A stretch of 64,000 bases of DNA from Diplonema japonicum (lineage: Eukaryota > Euglenozoa > Diplonemea > Diplonemida > Diplonemidae), in contig OZ025684.1 in assembly GCA_964019335.1 (NCBI GenBank), forward strand, positions 124,001-188,000. The letters run 5' to 3'. Below the pieces are notes generated by a model, which was not told where the DNA came from, searched no databases, and saw nothing but the letters and a program-made list of their open reading frames with translations. Of this stretch, positions 63,111 to 64,000 are shown in pieces (position 1 is the first letter of the stretch; every line of letters starts with the position of its first letter). The translations under genes were made by a program, and so were the position numbers.

Positions 63111-64000
63111 GTTTTTTTCTTTTTTTTCTCTTTGGTTTCGATGAGTTTTTTTTTTTTTTTGGTAGGTAAATAAAAAAAAATAAAAAAAAAGAGGTGGGGG
63201 GTGGGGGAAAATATTGAATGATGCCAATGAGGTAAAAAAAAAAAAATAAAGGGGGGTAAAAAAAAAAAAAGGGAGGGAAAGAAAGAAAAAAAAAAAATGG
63301 GGGAGGGGAAAGGGAGGGAAAAAAATTCATTCGGACAAAAGGAGCAAAAAAAAAAAAAAAAAAATCAGTTTCTGAATTTTGGTAATGGAAAGAGAAAAAA
63401 AAAATAATAAAAATGCAACACAAAAGGAAGTCATTTTGTTTTTTGGTATTTTTTTGTTTTTGTTTTTTGGGGAAATGGGAAAAGTACATCAAAGAAAAAG
63501 GCCATTTCAACAGGGCGAATGCAAGGTAAGTGCCTAGGACTTAAGATAAACCCAACAGTTTCACTTTCGCCTTGCGCCCTTTCTTTTTTTTTGTTTCTAC
63601 TTTGGAATATCGAATATGGTTTTAAACTGACAGATGGCTGCAAAGACGCTCAAAAGACGGGGAGAGCGGAAGAAAAAAAAGCTTTTTCTCTTGAGATGAA
63701 AAGTTTTTTTTTCCCCTTCCCCTCTATTTTTTTTGTTTTTTTTTTTAAAAGATTTGATGAGCGCAGAGAATTCGTCATTGCAGGTTTAATGATTGCAGCA
63801 CATGATTATTCTTTTTTTTTTTTCTTTCTGAAAAAAAAAAAAGAAATGAAAAAAAAGAGGGGGGAAAAAAAAAAGAAGAAGTTTGAAGAACTTGGGATGA
63901 AAACGTCCTTTCCCCCCCCTTTTTTTTTCTCGTTTTTTTTTTTTTCTTTTTTTTTCTTCTTTTTCTTTTTTCGTTTTCTCCCCCCAGTACACCTATACAA
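63111..64000. other. Gene-free right edge
   Basis: A/T and G runs. No coding region is supported on either strand. It is presumably the 5' flank of the dioxygenase gene. Confidence 0.5.

Noticed and set aside
1-64000. tRNA, rRNA or spliced-leader RNA genes
   Set aside because: I looked for tRNA boxes and clover-leaf arms, 5S-like sequence, and a short donor-containing leader. Nothing convincing was found; a covariance-model search would be decisive.

Overview
This window comes from a nuclear genome of a unicellular eukaryote. Five clear GT-AG introns (37-77 nt, each restoring the reading frame of a conserved protein), many eukaryote-type multidomain membrane proteins, and a dense background of non-LTR, pogo/Tigger, piggyBac-like, hAT-like and foldback elements rule out a prokaryote or organelle. 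All fifteen protein genes I can support lie on the minus strand. The closest pair is 122 bp apart (9202-9323), and most start codons are preceded on the coding strand by a purine/A-rich leader with a pyrimidine tract and AG further upstream. That layout resembles polycistronic transcription with spliced-leader trans-splicing, as in Euglenozoa. The class III cyclases also carry kinetoplastid-like catalytic motifs. A euglenozoan that keeps some cis-introns (for example a diplonemid) is my best guess, but it is an inference; other trans-splicing protists remain possible.

Layout, read in the direction of transcription (right to left): a phytanoyl-CoA dioxygenase-like enzyme (62169-63110); a three-exon, 1301-aa surface protein with a Cys-rich head, a long Pro/Thr repeat stalk and a multi-pass C-terminus (57539-61518); a repeat-filled stretch (50406-57538); a small CCCH zinc-finger protein (49965-50405); two membrane proteins with degenerate cyclase domains (45078-47462 and 42161-43921); a CinA-like protein (38755-39306) directly upstream of a cyclic-nucleotide-binding K+ channel (36327-38561); a repeat-rich stretch with a hAT relic; a 1163-aa adenylyl cyclase fused to cytochrome b5, globin and a flavin reductase (26964-30455); a pogo/Tigger relic; a KCTD-like BTB protein (22034-22939); repeats including a tandem array; an acidic nuclear-type protein (18774-19385); a ShKT/prolyl 4-hydroxylase (16886-18394); a Cache-type receptor with a degenerate cyclase domain (13584-16236); a pseudokinase-ankyrin protein (10774-12462); a Ubl-ankyrin protein next to a second CCCH protein (9324-10106, 8713-9201); a pogo/Tigger relic; another Ubl-ankyrin protein (4437-5291); a 5'-truncated LINE (2590-3869); and a six-TM adenylyl cyclase (354-2543).

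The unifying theme is cyclic-nucleotide signalling. Two proteins have a full adenylyl cyclase catalytic set. Both of these and three further receptors carry the same degenerate second cyclase-like domain. A K+ channel with an intact cNMP-binding cassette lies among them. The most unusual protein is the cyclase/cytochrome b5/neuroglobin-like globin/reductase fusion, which looks like a self-reducing haem-based gas or redox sensor that makes cAMP.

Intergenic DNA is dominated by mononucleotide runs (A/T and also G/C up to about 24) and by dispersed repeat families, several of which can be classified here by termini and target-site duplications.
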